Below are positions 10,991 to 22,850 of a stretch of DNA of 64,000 nucleotides, one piece after another. The DNA is from Balaenoptera acutorostrata (Eukaryota; Chordata; Mammalia; Artiodactyla; Balaenopteridae), in NCBI RefSeq assembly GCF_949987535.1, contig NC_080081.1, forward strand, positions 68,035,603-68,099,602, written 5' to 3'. The translations under genes and the position numbers were made by a program. Below the pieces are notes generated by a model that made no database searches, had not been told where the DNA came from, and saw only the letters and a program-made list of their open reading frames with translations. The first letter of the stretch is position 1. Each line of letters opens with the position of its first letter.

Positions 10991-12111
10991 CCTGGGTGAT
11001 GTCTACTTTTAAAATAATTTTTCAAATGTATTTTGTCTTCAATGATTTTTTTTTCTTTTCCCCCCACTTTTCCCCTAATATATTTACTGCAATTTATTTA
11101 CGTAGACCCCAGGCTACGTAAATAGACATACTACTTTTTGTTTCATTTGTATGTTGCTTATGCAAGAAGTGTGACTGAGCAATTGAGTCAACATTTGCTG
11201 TTTGATCTGATGGAATCTGAATGAACTGTTCTTGAATACCTTTCTACACTATACTTTCATAGTTCTATTTACTGTAGCCTCAGGCCTTATTACTTGGCAT
11301 TGGAGAAAAGTAAGTTTCAGCTGGGACTGGGAGCAATCTTTATAAGCAAGACTGGGCTCTTCTGTGTTTTCAGGGATTTTGCTAAATATCTAACTAATCT
11401 TAAATTTATCTTAATCCAGTGTGGATAATTTGAAATTCAAACAATTCCTCCAATTCAGTGTGAGTCCCTAAAGGCAGCTCCATCAAGGTCAGCCTGAGTT
11501 TTTCCCTAACCACATTTCACCTTTCCTTTGCCACCACCCACTTATATTCACCAAAAGAAGAGAGAAAAGTGGTTTTATTATGTTTCTGTTTTGTTTTGGT
11601 TTTTGGCCCCTGTGTTAAGAGTCCACAGTGTGCTGAAGGGAACTTTACCAGATGCCCTTAGCCCATCTCTTTCCCCATCTCCCTCATAAGATCTAGTCTT
11701 AGATTTCCTCTTCTGCCTGCTGTTTCACCTAATTTCTGTTTGCTCCTGTATTAATGGCTTTTTAGTATTTTTAGGAACCTTTTGTTTTCTTTCTTCCTCT
11801 TTTGTCTCAATAGCAGTCTCCAAATATGGTAAACTCATTTTCTCTGACAAACCAGAAAGGCAGGAAAGAGGTTTTTAATTTCAAGTGCATTTCCATGTCT
11901 TCTCCCATGTCTGCCCACATCATCTCTCTGACTCTCCTTCTGCCACTGCTACATGGTGCATTTGATATTTCAGGATTGTGTTTATCCACAGCCCTTTTCT
12001 CACTTCCATCTCCACCCTGACATTCACTGTCAGTGCTTTCTATAGGAAAGTTAGTAGCTGATCTGAGCTGCTTCAATCAATGCCATGGTAACTCTTGGAA
12101 ATTTTGCTTGC
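10991..12111. other. Unassigned sequence around the hairpin
   Basis: Apart from the inverted repeat at 11095-11124 I recognise nothing. The overlapping ORFs at 11807-12076 (minus) and 11826-12020 (plus) are on opposite strands and show no family features. Confidence 0.4.
11095..11124. repeat. Perfect 11-bp inverted repeat with 8-nt loop
   Basis: Arms TATTTACGTAG (11095-11105) and CTACGTAAATA (11114-11124) are exact reverse complements around the loop accccagg. Each arm contains the palindrome TACGTA. It could form a cruciform or hairpin, or be a symmetric binding site. No gene context is visible. Confidence 0.85.
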
Positions 12112-12320
12112 TCTTTTTTTAATTTATTTATTTTTATTTATTTTTGGCTGCTTTGGGTCTTCATTGCTGTGCAGGCTTTTCTCTAGTTGCAGCGAGCAGT
12201 GGCTACTCTTCATTGCGGTGCATGTGCTTCTCATTGCAGTGGCTTCTCTTGTTGTGGAACATGGGCTCTAGGCGTGCGGGCTTCAGTAGTTGTGGTGCAC
12301 GGGCTTCAGTAGGTGGATTG
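12112..12320 (-). mobile_element. CHR-type SINE lacking its tRNA head
   Basis: T-rich left end (A-tail on the minus strand), then the CHR tail and body in reverse: 'ggctgctttgggtcttcattgctgtg', 'ctctagttgcagcgagcagtggc', 'cttctcattgcagtgg' and 'tgcgggcttcagtagttgtgg'. It stops before the tRNA-derived promoter part, so it is 5'-truncated. ORFs at 12144-12341 and 12290-12487 start in it and are not genes. Confidence 0.88.
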
Positions 12321-12589
12321 GATTACTTGGATTACTTTTAAAATGTTTTTTGTGTTTGTATTTAAACTTAGCATATATTCCAAAAATGTATTTTGATTAC
12401 CTTGCCTCAAAAAGACAGAGTTGCTGGCTTTTTCGATCTGAATTTGAGTTACCTCCCCACTGCAATACACTATATATTTGTAATTAATCTCTCCCTTACT
12501 AACACTTTCTAGGATTAGAAATTCTGGTTTGTACTTTTACTTCCAAAAGACTTTCCCTACTGAGACTTGATTTCATTCCATTCAGTTCA
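12321..12589. other. Unassigned sequence
   Basis: AT-rich sequence with no recognisable repeat or gene. Confidence 0.4.
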
Positions 12590-12740
12590 ATAAACACCTA
12601 TTATTTCCTGCTGTGTGCCAGCCATTGTATTAGTCACTGAAGGGCCATCCCATCTCAAGAAGCACATGGTCCAGTAGGATTCAAGTTAAAAACAGGAATG
12701 TGAGAGACAGAGGTTGACAAATAAAATACCAAACGATTTT
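12590..12740 (+). mobile_element. Ancient LINE 3'-end-like relic
   Basis: Contains a degenerate form of the abundant mammalian 'caataaacacctattatttcctgctgtgtgccagccattgtattag...' sequence, which I associate with the 3' part of old LINE-1 (L1M-type) elements. The name is tentative. The younger LINE-1 fragment at 12763-12982 landed in or beside it. Confidence 0.45.
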
Positions 12741-12762
12741 ACAAATGGTATCAATAAACTTT

Positions 12763-12982
12763 TTTTTTAAACATCTTTATTGGAGTATAATTGCTTTACA
12801 ATGGTGTGTTAGTTTCTGCTATATAACAAAGTGAATCAGCTATACATATACATATATCCCCATATCTCTTCCCTCTTGCATCTCCCTCCCACCCTCCCTA
12901 TCCCACCTCTCTAGGTGGTCACAAAGCACTGAGCTGATCTCCCTGGGCTATACGGCTGCTTCCCACTAGATACCTATTTTAC
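12763..12982 (-). mobile_element. 5'-truncated LINE-1 with 22-bp duplication
   Basis: A 220-bp insertion consisting only of the LINE-1 3' end on the minus strand: poly(T), then 'aacatctttattggagtataattgctttacaatggtg' (AATAAA signal on the minus strand) up to 'ctgcttcccactagataccta'. A perfect 22-bp target-site duplication starts at 12741 and at 12983 (beginning acaaatggta, ending aaacttt). It belongs to the same LINE-1 lineage as the 3' end at 37293-37412. Confidence 0.93.
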
Positions 12983-13039
12983 ACAAATGGTATCAATAAA
13001 CTTTAAGACAAGATTTTACATGAATGAGTCATATTCAGA

Positions 13040-13375
13040 CATATTTTCAGTCACCAATCCTATTTCCTCTGCTTGCAACACTGTTACTTACTGCCCTATA
13101 AATCTCGCTTATCCTTTAAACCTCAATCCAGATATCACCTCCTCCAAGTAATCATGGCCTCCACTTCCCACCCAGGCTGGGTGGCTCATAATATTCTCTG
13201 TCTTACTGCTTAGACACTGAATTGTATTCATTTCTTTACTTGTCTCTGTCTTAAACTGGACAGTGAGTTCATTGATAACTGGGGCAAAGTCTTTATCTCT
13301 GACTTCCAGGCACCTCACCTCTAGGAACGCAATAAATATAGGCTGAAGGAATAAACGAATAGATGACTACATACA
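13040..13375 (+). mobile_element. LINE-2 3' end
   Basis: Follows the L2 3' consensus: 'cctcaatccagatatcacctcctccaagtaatcatggcc', 'cttgtctctgtcttaaactgg', 'agtgagttcattgataactggggcaaagtc' and a terminal 'gaacgcaataaatataggctgaaggaataaacgaat'. The ORF at 13109-13318 on the other strand lies inside it and is not coding. Confidence 0.75.
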
Positions 13376-13612
13376 ATAATAATACTAGCTAGTATTTATT
13401 GACTAATTTATCTGGCCCACCCACTAGGCTAAATGTTTTTACATGTGTTATTTTACTTAATCTAATTATTATTCCTGATTTACATATGAGAAAAACAGAA
13501 GCTGTGAGAAGTTAAGAAACTTGTCTAGATGAAGTAACTATTAAATGGTAGAGCTGGAATTTAAACATTAGCAGTCTGACTTTGAAGCCTGCTCTCTTAA
13601 CCCCATCATGAA
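13376..13612 (-). mobile_element. MIR SINE
   Basis: Reverse MIR: 'tagctagtatttattgac', 'ttacatgtgttattttacttaatct', 'gatttacatatgagaaaaacagaagctgtgagaagttaagaaacttgtc' (the reverse-complemented core), 'gagctggaatttaaac' and 'cagtctgactttgaagcctgctctcttaacc'. Almost full length. Confidence 0.85.
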
Positions 13613-15399
13613 TTAATAATGTAATTTTAAAATTGGTATTACACAATTCAGAATGAGACTTTTCGTAAAGCAGGTGGAACAAATTTCTGCTCGGTCTAGT
13701 TAATTTAGCAAAGATTCCATCATGGGAGTAAAAATGTCAAAAGTTTAAATTGCCCCACAGATATAGACAAATGCTAAATATCCCACTGGAACTAGTTAAG
13801 TATAGAGTTACCCAAAGGCAGGAATAGCCTTTCCAGGAATCCTTGCAACCTGAGGACATCACAACTATATATTTTCAAGGTATACATCCAGCTTTCAAAT
13901 ATCATTGACATAATTCAGCAATTATGCTTGATTTATTAATAACTATAGTCCTAGTTCCTTTTAAAATGAAATTTTTATTTCTAATTCAATTTCATAAGTC
14001 TAATAATTCAGTTTGTCATGTATATAGTAAATTTTTGTACTGAGTAATGAGGTTATTAAATGTGTACTCAGACTCTTATTATAATTAAAAGCCCTCACCT
14101 CTAACTCAGATTGAAGAAGTACAGGTATATTCCCATTCTGCCTGAATTCTACACTCATGGCAAGTCTGATTGTTTTGAGCCAAACCACTCAATAATCTTA
14201 TACTTAGAGCATCATTGAATAAGGCAAGAATTCGATCCAGCTTTAAGAGTAGACAGTAAGATTGTACTTCAAAAAACTATAGAAAAGAAAGACAAAAGCT
14301 AGTTGGCTGTGCAAAAGTAACAATTTCCCTCATTTCATGGTTTTATTCATGAGTTATTGATTCCAGAAGACTAAGTTCTGTCTCTGATCATGTCAACTTC
14401 ATGTCATCCTGATTGCACAATGGGGCCCAACTTCCCCTTTGGTTAGTTTCCACAGTTTCTCTGTCTTCTGAATGATGCCCTGTGCCTCACCTAGCTGGAA
14501 CACACAGGATCAGGGTGCCCTTATCACCCTCATTCTATGGGACAGGGCTTTTCCATCCAGCTACATAATAAGATTCTCAAGCATATTAGAGCCTGCTTCT
14601 TGAAGAGCAGTCCCAGCTCAGTAATTGAAGAGTAGTCCCAGTTCTCCCTTTGACATAAAGGGAGAGCTCATAAGGAACAAAACTGGGTTAAAAACTTTCT
14701 TTTGAATGGATTTGTTAGTATTACTATTAATGTGCAATTCTTCAAAACAATGCTACAAATTTTCATAAATATCTTTTAACATAAAAGTAAATTTGATTGG
14801 TTTATACACCTCTTAATTAAACGGGTAAAGGTATTTTTTGTTTCCCAAGTAGTTACTGTATCCAGATAGAATATTAATAATTGCTAGAATGAGATAATGC
14901 TCAGCATCAGTTCTATTTTCCACTTTTATAGGGATGAAGAGCTAAGAAACTTTAGTCACATAAACAGATGATAATGAAAGGAATTTTGTTTGTTTGTTTA
15001 GCAAATGTCATTCAGTTCTTTGTACTCCTTCACCAAAACCACACAGTGATCTAAAATTAAAAATTATTTTTCATGATCAATCAGCTGGAAACTCAATGAG
15101 GTCCTTACCCAATACTGTTGAAAACAATGAATCAGAAACCGACTGATTGCAAAAGGATTTACCACACAATCAGTAGAGTCACTCATATTGTCATTTTCTG
15201 AGTATTATCACATTAATATTAATTTTCCCCATTATTCTTTTACTTAGAGGCACCTGGTTAACTCTACATGTGCAAACGAGTTAGACAATCAAGATATTAT
15301 TAGTTCCAATGTATTTTACCATTATAGTTATCTTACTATATGCTTTAAATCATTCATCAAAATGCCAAAACTGTAAGTTTAGTTCATTCAATTACTATT
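13613..15399. other. Unassigned AT-rich sequence
   Basis: No recognisable gene or clear repeat in about 1.8 kb. The single ORF at 14000-14188 is unremarkable. Highly decayed LINE sequence is likely but cannot be aligned by eye. Confidence 0.35.
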
Positions 15400-15985
15400 G
15401 TATGATTTTATTATAGATTTTGCATCTCTAATCATAAATGAAATTGACCTATAATTTTCCTTTCTTTTTCTGTCTTTGAGATTTTGGTATCTGGAATCTA
15501 AGTTATACTGGCCTTGTAAAAAGTATCAAACAATTTTTTGCCTTTTTTACTGATTTCTTGGACAACCTAAAATAAGGTGGTATTGGCTACATGTTATTTG
15601 AAAGTTGGGTAGAACTAGCCCAAAAAATCATCTAGCCTAGTGTTTTTATAGAGGAGATTGTTTTGATGACCATTTCAATTTATTTTATTTTATTTTCAAT
15701 TTCTTTTCAAGTTCTCTGTTTCTTTCCTATTTCTCTTTCTGTTTGACTAAGAACTAACTTCAGCATTTTGTCTTTTCCAGGAATGTAGCCACATCAGTTC
15801 TGGTTTTAAATTGATATATGATTGTTCATAATATTTGCTTTATATTTTTTAATTATTTATACTTATGTATATAATTATTTACCTTTTGGTTCCTATTTTG
15901 TTTTTCTTTCTTCTCCGTTTTCTCAGTAAGCTTTTCCATAGGTTTATCTAGCTCATCAATCTTTTCCAGAAACATATTTCAGTTC
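15400..15985 (-). mobile_element. Decayed LINE-1 ORF2 fragment
   Basis: On the minus strand this resembles the reverse-transcriptase region of an old LINE-1. Plus-strand landmarks are 'gaaattgacctataattttcctttctttttctg', 'tactggccttgtaaaaagtatc' and 'agcttttccataggtttatctagctcatcaatcttttccag'. Stops and indels throughout; no reading frame survives. Confidence 0.55.
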
Positions 15986-16019
15986 TCATAATTGAATGTA
16001 TGAGGTAATTAGATGAAAG

Positions 16020-16400
16020 AAATACATTCATGAGAAACAATTAAAAACATAAAATGCCTGTGAATAATTATTTTAGAATGTATATGACTCATAAAAGAAA
16101 TTATAAATCTTTATTGCTACAGAAATTAGAATATAGTCCTGTTTCTTTGTTGAAAGATTAATATCATAAAAATATCAGTTCTTCCTAAATTACTTTACAG
16201 CTTTAATTTGATTCCAATAAGAATGCCAAAATTTTTTAGAGAATTTTAATGTCCCAAAAAGAATTTTGAGTTTTATCTGGAAGAATAATCAGACAAAAAC
16301 AGCAAAGACCCTTTTTTCAGGAAGTAGGAATTCACACATAGCAGTTACTAAAATTTGGTATGAGAATATAATAATTTTTAAAAATGCAGTGCCAACATGA
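16020..16400 (+). mobile_element. Decayed LINE-1 ORF2 fragment, opposite orientation
   Basis: Plus-strand words match the LINE-1 ORF2 C-terminal region: 'aaatatcagttcttcctaaattactttacagctttaatttgattccaataagaatgcc' and 'gttttatctggaagaataatc'. It sits directly beside a minus-strand LINE-1 piece, so the pair may come from separate insertions or from an inverted copy. Confidence 0.55.
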
Positions 16401-16430
16401 GAATAATTAAGCAAGTCAACCTATTTTTTA

Positions 16431-16470
16431 AAAAATATTTGCAAAAAAAAAAAAAAAAAATATTTGCAAA
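16431..16470 (+). repeat. 15-bp direct repeat around a bare poly(A)
   Basis: The 15-mer aaaaatatttgcaaa occurs at 16431-16445 and exactly again at 16456-16470, separated only by ten A residues. The left copy follows a run of T, a TTTT/AAAA-like site of the kind cut by LINE-1 endonuclease. The arrangement is that of a target-site duplication with only a poly(A) tail inserted. Confidence 0.75.
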
Positions 16471-16479
16471 GATGTCCAT

Positions 16480-16860
16480 GAAGGCAACAGAGACATTACT
16501 GTTTACTGAATGCCCATGGTCTCCCCTATGGTAGAGCCATGTGACTAGTTCCAGCCAATGAACAGAAAGTGATAGGCATCAAGGCACACAAAGGTGGGTG
16601 GGAGTTCTCCACTTACTCTCATCCCCTGCTCTGCCATGAGGAGTATACAAATTCAGATGCAAACACCCAAAATGGGAATAAGCTGAATCAATCATCATGT
16701 AGAGGATAAAAGATGAAGCTTCCCTAGAGAGTTATCCAATTCTCATCGAATGCTGTGTGAGCTAGAAATAAACCTTGGTTGTGTTTATCCACTGAGATTT
16801 GGGGGTTGATTTTTTTATCACAGCATACATAGCCTAACTTGACTAATAAAATAAATGAGG
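16480..16860 (+). mobile_element. LTR-like interspersed repeat, family not assigned
   Basis: The 3' part 'gagctagaaataaaccttggttgtgtttatccactgagatttgggggttg...cacagcatacatagcctaac' resembles the terminal region of MaLR/ERVL-like repeats, including an AATAAA near 16769. The upstream part ('agccatgtgactagttccagccaatgaacag') is also typical of a dispersed mammalian repeat. I cannot name it with confidence. Confidence 0.5.
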
Positions 16861-19436
16861 CATTATATTGGTGTCTTTCAATTTAAAGAAACCTACCTGA
16901 GTTGAGTTGAGTACTATGAAACAGTGAAGAGAGCAATTATGATCAGCCCCCTGAAACCTTGGAAATAGAGGAAGTGAAGTTGCCTTCGAAAGCTAGCCTA
17001 AAGAATTGACACTTAATGGATCTGAGAAAAGACTCCTGAGTCAGAGATATAAGTCATATTTACTCATGGAAACTGAGCTTTATGGTTGTGTCTTTCCCCC
17101 TGGTCCTCAAATCCCACAAGGATGATGCAGAGTAGGCCAGGTAGACACCACACACACAGCGGATCAGTTTCGCAGCTGAGGAAGGCTGAGTTTAGGTAAC
17201 CCAAAGATTCTATAACAGGCATTAAGCAAACCTGCCTGATCTTTGCTCTGGAAGGAGACATTATTGTACTGAAAAATAAGCACATCTGTGGTCTGCTAGA
17301 GAGAAGGACAATATCTTTATCTTTCAAAGATATTCTCTACACGAATATCCTTGAAAAGAATAGTGTGAAACAAAAGGGCATTTAGTGTCTTTGCTTACAA
17401 GATGTGCAGACAAAGGAGAGCTACATAGAGAATTGTCTCCCAACAGTCATAAAAGTAAATAACCAATCCAATAAATCTACCATACCTAGTTTGTGTGGGT
17501 CTATAACAATCTACTTAGCTCTATCCCCAATTTACTTATAAAGAAAATTTGGAGGTTTTGTCTCCATGAAGAAATGCCTTGGAATTTGGTCACCTTTTTT
17601 TCAGTCAGCTTCTGTAATAATGGGATTACAGGAGAGAAGGAGAAATTAAGTTCAAATTTAAGCTTTATCACTACCCAAATGGCATTTTGATGGACTTTTT
17701 ATTAACCTCTATGTCTAAAGATTCTCATATTTTATAGATATATCAACAATTTTGGCAAATTTCTATATGCAGTATTTCCCTCTTTCCCTAGGGTAAGATT
17801 TCCCTTCAGTTGATTTAACTGGGATAGGAGAGCTTTTTTCCATACTCATAAAATTGTAAGAAGTGAGACTACATGCAAACTCCAGCCAATGGCAAAGTGA
17901 GTTATCGAGTCACTGGCAAAATAATTAAATGAGAACAGCAGCTGTCAGACTGGGCTCAGCAAACACCTATGTATTCAGTAAGAACTTGGCAAACCACTCA
18001 AAGCGCTGTGCCTGGGTAGAACCAGAAGCTTGTGAGATGGACTCAAGTACAATGGAATAAATGCAGTAATGGTCTATGTACAGAAAACCAAATGTGTGTG
18101 TCATCTATGATAATGGAAAATCTGAGGATTAGATGGTTACATGACACACTGACTAATTTGTCAGTATTTCAGTGTATTAAAGGCTTTAAGACTATCTACG
18201 GAATAAAGTCTCAGCCACCAGGCAGTCTTTGGTGTTATATAGTTCTAAAGAGCACTGTAATTTAGGCATATTACTTCTCAAAGAGAAATATTTTTACTTT
18301 CTAAAAAAGTCTGTATTAAATTTTATTTTATAGGTATTTTAAAAGGTTAAACTTCTCTTTGCTTTTGTGCTATAGAAAGAAAAGTTATCATAGTTATATG
18401 GAAAACTAACAATAAAACATGGAATTTATAAAGACGAATGAGACTCACAAATATCAGTATTGCTATTGCCTAGTACCTTTTACAGTTCCAACACCAACTC
18501 GAAACAGGCAGGAAATCCCACGGGTAATGAGAGTAGCCTAAATGCCTGAACCATGTGTCTAAATATGAAGCCTAAAACATTTTCTTTCTGAAGCTTAAAT
18601 GGTACAGTATGGTTTGTTCTACATGCCATTTACTAAAAATTTTATAGATTTATGGGTTCATATATCGATATTAAAAGTTCTAGACCAGTTATTTTCTTCT
18701 GTCTCTCCATAGGAACCTTGAAATAAAAATTCATTTTAAATGCTTCAAGGCTGTTATTTTGAAAAATGATTGAAAACAAGAGTTTTAAACATCACTGGAA
18801 AAACCTGGAAAAAGAAAGGAATTGTTCATTCTTGGCTGATACTGGATAAGAAGTGTAGAGAATTTATCTATTCCAGGTAAAACCTAGAGATGTGAACTTA
18901 GCAGTCACCTACAAAAGTATGGGGTAGAAATTTTAAGAAGAATGTAATAATTTTTACCAAAAAAATAAGAAAGAGTTGAAAAAAAAAACTGAGACCTTCT
19001 CAGAGATATGCAGGAAATAGATTTTTTTAACGCTACCAAAGTAGTGCTGCAACTAGAGGAAAGGGAACCTGTTCCATGGTGGTTCCCAAAGTTCTACAAA
19101 GCAATATCACAAGATTCCACTCGTTATGATGCTGAAGGAGCTTCATGGCTTAGGAAATAATAGGACTGAAGGACTTCTTGGCCCCTTAACATGGTAATGT
19201 GTGTTATGAATTTCAAACAGGAAGATACAGAACGCAGCATTTCCTAAACTGGTTTGAACATAGATCTTTCTAGACAGTGTATCTGGCAGAGCAGTGTTCC
19301 ATGAAACTCTGCAGCAAAGACTGTAGGTTCCAAGTCCTAGACAGCAGAGGGATGGACAGCAAAAAAGAAGGTAGGAATTAAGGAGAGAGAATAGTTATAA
19401 AATAGAAAGAAATGTTGCCAGAAAAAGGCCTCCTAT
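16861..19436. other. Unassigned sequence
   Basis: About 2.6 kb with no gene that I can support. ORFs at 17064-17327 (minus, 87 codons), 17493-17690 and 18032-18265 have no domain signatures. A stretch at about 19230-19330 ('gcagtgttccatgaaactctgcagc') has the look of an old DNA-transposon repeat but is too short to assign. Confidence 0.35.
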
Positions 19437-19887
19437 TGTAGTGGGTTGAACGATGGCCCTCCCAAAAGATATGTTTACTTAGAAGCTGTGAGTGTGACCT
19501 TATTTGGAAAAAGAGTCTTTGCAGCTATAATTAAGAATCTCAAGGTGAGATCATCCTGGATTAGGGCATATCCTAAATCCAAAGACAAGTGTTCTTACAA
19601 GAAAAGAGAGGGGAGAATACACAGAGGAGAAGGTGATTGAAGATAAGGAAGACCGAGACTGGAGTAACGCTCTACACGCTGAGGAACACCAAGGATTTCT
19701 GCAGCCTCCAGAAGCAAGCAGAGAGGCACAGAACAAATTCTCCTTCAGAGCCTCCAGAAGGAACCAACCCTGCAGGCACCTTTCTTTCAGACTCTGATTT
19801 CCAGAACTGTGACAGAATACATTGATGTTGTTTTAAGCCACCCAGTGTATGGTAATTTGTTACACAGCCTTAGGAAACAAACACCTA
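19437..19887 (+). mobile_element. MLT1-type LTR (ERVL-MaLR)
   Basis: Starts TGTAGTGGGTTGAACG and carries 'gtgaccttatttggaaaaagagtctttgcag', 'aaggaaccaaccctgcaggcacc', 'ccagaactgtgacagaata' and 'ttaagccacccagtgtatggtaatttgttac' in consensus order. A nearly complete solo LTR. ORFs at 19446-19640, 19551-19736 and 19637-19825 are LTR readings. Confidence 0.8.
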
Positions 19888-20559
19888 TATTAAGACAAAG
19901 ATCCAGAAAGAGAGGTGGGGGGACGGGTAGAAAAAGAAAATATAAGAGGGAGGGAGAGAAAGAAATTGATATTGAGACAGAGTTAGATTAAAAGAAAAAG
20001 AAGATGGAAATTAATTGGCAGGGAGCAAAAAGAAATGAGGATAATAGAGTCCATTAGGCATTATCAGAATATCTTTGAAGAAATCAGCCAAGAGGAAACA
20101 AGAAGGAGTAACAGCTGACCTCTCCCCTTTTTCTCTTCCCATGCTCCTTAGTATTATCTAGGAGGGTAATACTTGTTTTCTTAACAAACTTTCTTAATGA
20201 GTCGAACGTCTTCTGCTCTTCCGAAGCTCACACCAACTACTTACCCTGCGTGGTAACTTAGCATTTAGATAACAAGAGAAAAAAAAGGAAGTTTTTTTCT
20301 CTCTCTTTCCATCCCTCGTTCCTGCATTAGGCCTTCAGGAAGCAAAAGAAAATCTCAATCATGTGGTTTTCACCTGAGTAACATACAAGGTTGAGATTGG
20401 CTATTCATGGATCTGCTTCTCCAAAAATACTCTATTATTAAAATAGCCAAATACAATAAGTGTAATTACAATGCATTTAAAAATTATTTTCAAAGCACAT
20501 AAAAGAAATAAACTTTCATGTACTTAACTGCTTAATTATTCCCACCGTGACCAATTTAT
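19888..20559. other. Unassigned sequence with purine-rich patches
   Basis: Includes a purine-rich stretch at about 19905-20045. No gene or repeat that I can name. Confidence 0.4.
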
Positions 20560-21240
20560 ACATATATTTTTATGAACATATCATATATACTGGGTTTTCT
20601 TAATTACAAAAAATGCCATGTTCATTATAGTCACTTTGAAAACACATTGAACTGTAAAGAAGAAAATATTAAAAATCATTCTTCTTCCGAAAACTTTTAT
20701 ATATATAAATAAAAGTTAAAAATAAATAAAATAAATATAAATGTTTCTGGGGCTTTCAAATTTCACGACTCCCAAAATAGTTTCTCTACTCTTCTTATTC
20801 TCTACAAAGAGAGACTGGAACACATCAATGTCTCCAGCTGATTGTCAAACATTTTACATTTGCTCACATAACTGGCAACATAAAGAAACAAATTTTTAAA
20901 AACATGTTTATGATTACTTTTATATTATAAAAGTTAAATGCACTCACTGCAAAAAAAAATTATAAGAAACATAAAAGTAGGGAGAAAGAAATCACCCATC
21001 ATTACCATTAGATTGTCACTCGACATTTTGATATATTTCTGTCCTTCTACTCATATTATTGGAAATATAATTGAGAATGATAAGTAGCATGATATTATAA
21101 ACATTTCCCAAGCATTAAGAACTCTTTAATAAATAACTACTTAACAGTCCATCTCATGGCTAATACACAGTGCCCTCAAGCATATCTATACTGTTAAACA
21201 TTCAGATTCTCTCTGATAGATAATATTATCACAACTTCAT
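20560..21240 (-). mobile_element. Decayed LINE-1-like tract
   Basis: Plus-strand words such as 'atcacccatcattaccattagattgtcactcgacattttgatatatttctgtcc' and 'aacatttcccaagcattaagaactctttaa' follow the order of a minus-strand old LINE-1 3' region. Strongly diverged, boundaries approximate. Confidence 0.4.
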
Positions 21241-21329
21241 TCCACAGCTGAGGCTCCTTGCAGTAGAACATGCATGTGACATGATGCAAAGCAGGTAAGT
21301 CCAGTCCTCACCCCTGCCCTCTCATCTGA

Positions 21330-21790
21330 CCCTTTTCCATTTCCTCCTCCAAATTCTTTCTCCATTCTGCTTTCTGGCCCCAAGAAGCTGACCTCTATGG
21401 ATGACATCAACAGGTTTCCATGTCCTCTGGCTTCTTATTAGATTTAGCCAATGAACAGCCCAATCAGGCAAGAAAGAGGGAGAAAGGTAAGTCAGGGTAT
21501 TTATCCCCCTGGCTGTATCCTCCCAGGTCACTGTACCTCTCAAGACTGCCTTGTTTACACAACCCTCTCCTTGTGTATTCCTCCCTTAGTCCTTCTCAAG
21601 TAGGAGTAAATAAAGCTCCCCTACCATTCCTACTCCAAGTTATGAATTATTCCTGTGATTCTCCTACACTCTGTCCAAACTTTTGAAAACAATCCCTTTG
21701 TAAATAAAACCTCCTTAATTTATTCTCATTTGACTCTGTGCTGCCCTATCAAGTTGGGACCTTTCTGCTCCATCTCCTAATGTGGATATT
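21330..21790 (+). mobile_element. LTR-like repeat with polyadenylation signal
   Basis: The arrangement 'gctgacctctatggatgacatcaacagg', 'cctctggcttcttattagatttagccaatgaac', 'gtcagggtatttatccccctgg' and 'ctttgtaaataaaacctccttaatttattctcatttgactctgtgctg' is one I recognise as a dispersed mammalian repeat with LTR-like layout. Family name uncertain. ORFs at 21322-21543 and 21420-21686 are within it. Confidence 0.5.
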
Positions 21791-22744
21791 AAATAACGGG
21801 AACAATAATGAACTACCTTCTAAAACCAAAATAAGCTTCTTACTTGAGATTTCATTTTAACTACTGAGGTCAATACCTTTAACTTCAAAATCATTAGGCT
21901 TCTCTCACCCCTTTCAAACCATGGGTAACCGGCAGCAGACCCTAAACATCATCCTTCTTTAGATGAGTATCTCATGAAATTGGCTTTAATATGGAGTTTC
22001 TCTTAAGATAGAAAATGTAGAGTTTGGTGTAAGCTCTATATAGACCAGCAGAGGCCAACAGAATTACTTCCGTTTGATAAGGAGTACTATAATGAAGGTG
22101 TACCCAAAATGGAAAATGTGAGTTCATGGTGACAATCAGAAACAATTACAAGCTTTATATATTACTAAAGGGAAAGTTGTTATTTATTTATGGCTGCCAA
22201 TGGTTATCCAGAAATTTGCCCAGATGCTCAATATTAGGAGCGTAATATGAGATTTCTTTTAATTAAAGTTATTTTTAACATAAATTTGTGTTTGACCCAT
22301 ATTTTCTGTTGCTTAAATTTTTTAACATAACTGTGCATTTATCCCATGTTTTAGATATCCTAAATACTGCTAGGAAATGGGGTATATACCACTAGCAATG
22401 TCCCATGAAACATTATTTAGGAAAACTCATGAAAAATTTCAGATAGATGTACCACAATTTCAAGTATGCTTGCCACCCATACCTCTTTGTAAAGATAAAT
22501 GGCCCTCCACCAGTCAAGAATCCAGATTAAACTCGTCAAATAATGCAAGAGTGACAAATGTGTCTACCAGAAGTCCACTGCCAGCCACTCATAACAGATT
22601 GCCATCAGCTAGGTCCTCATTAGAATTCATTCTCTAGCTATAGGTTATTGAGAAATCAGCTGAGACATATATTGAAATATCATTGAGAGATATTCATTTA
22701 AAAATTTTCAAAATCATGCTAAGCTAATCCCATTCTATAACTTA
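21791..22744. other. Unassigned sequence
   Basis: The 86-codon ORF at 22377-22637 (plus) has no signal peptide, domain or repeat pattern that I can see and lacks gene context. Otherwise nothing recognised. Confidence 0.4.
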
Positions 22745-22850
22745 CTTTTCATTCATTCAATCATTAACCAATATTTACTGAGTGCCTATCTTATGCAAGG
22801 CAGTATACTAGGCATGAAGTGAGAATGAGTGAAAGGCCAAAGAAACAGAA
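22745..22850 (+). mobile_element. Ancient LINE 3'-end-like relic
   Basis: 'cattcattcaatcattaaccaatatttactgagtgcctatcttatgcaaggcagtatactaggcatg' is a degenerate copy of the same common motif seen at 12590 and 56860. Probably an old L1M-type 3' region; name tentative. Confidence 0.45.
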
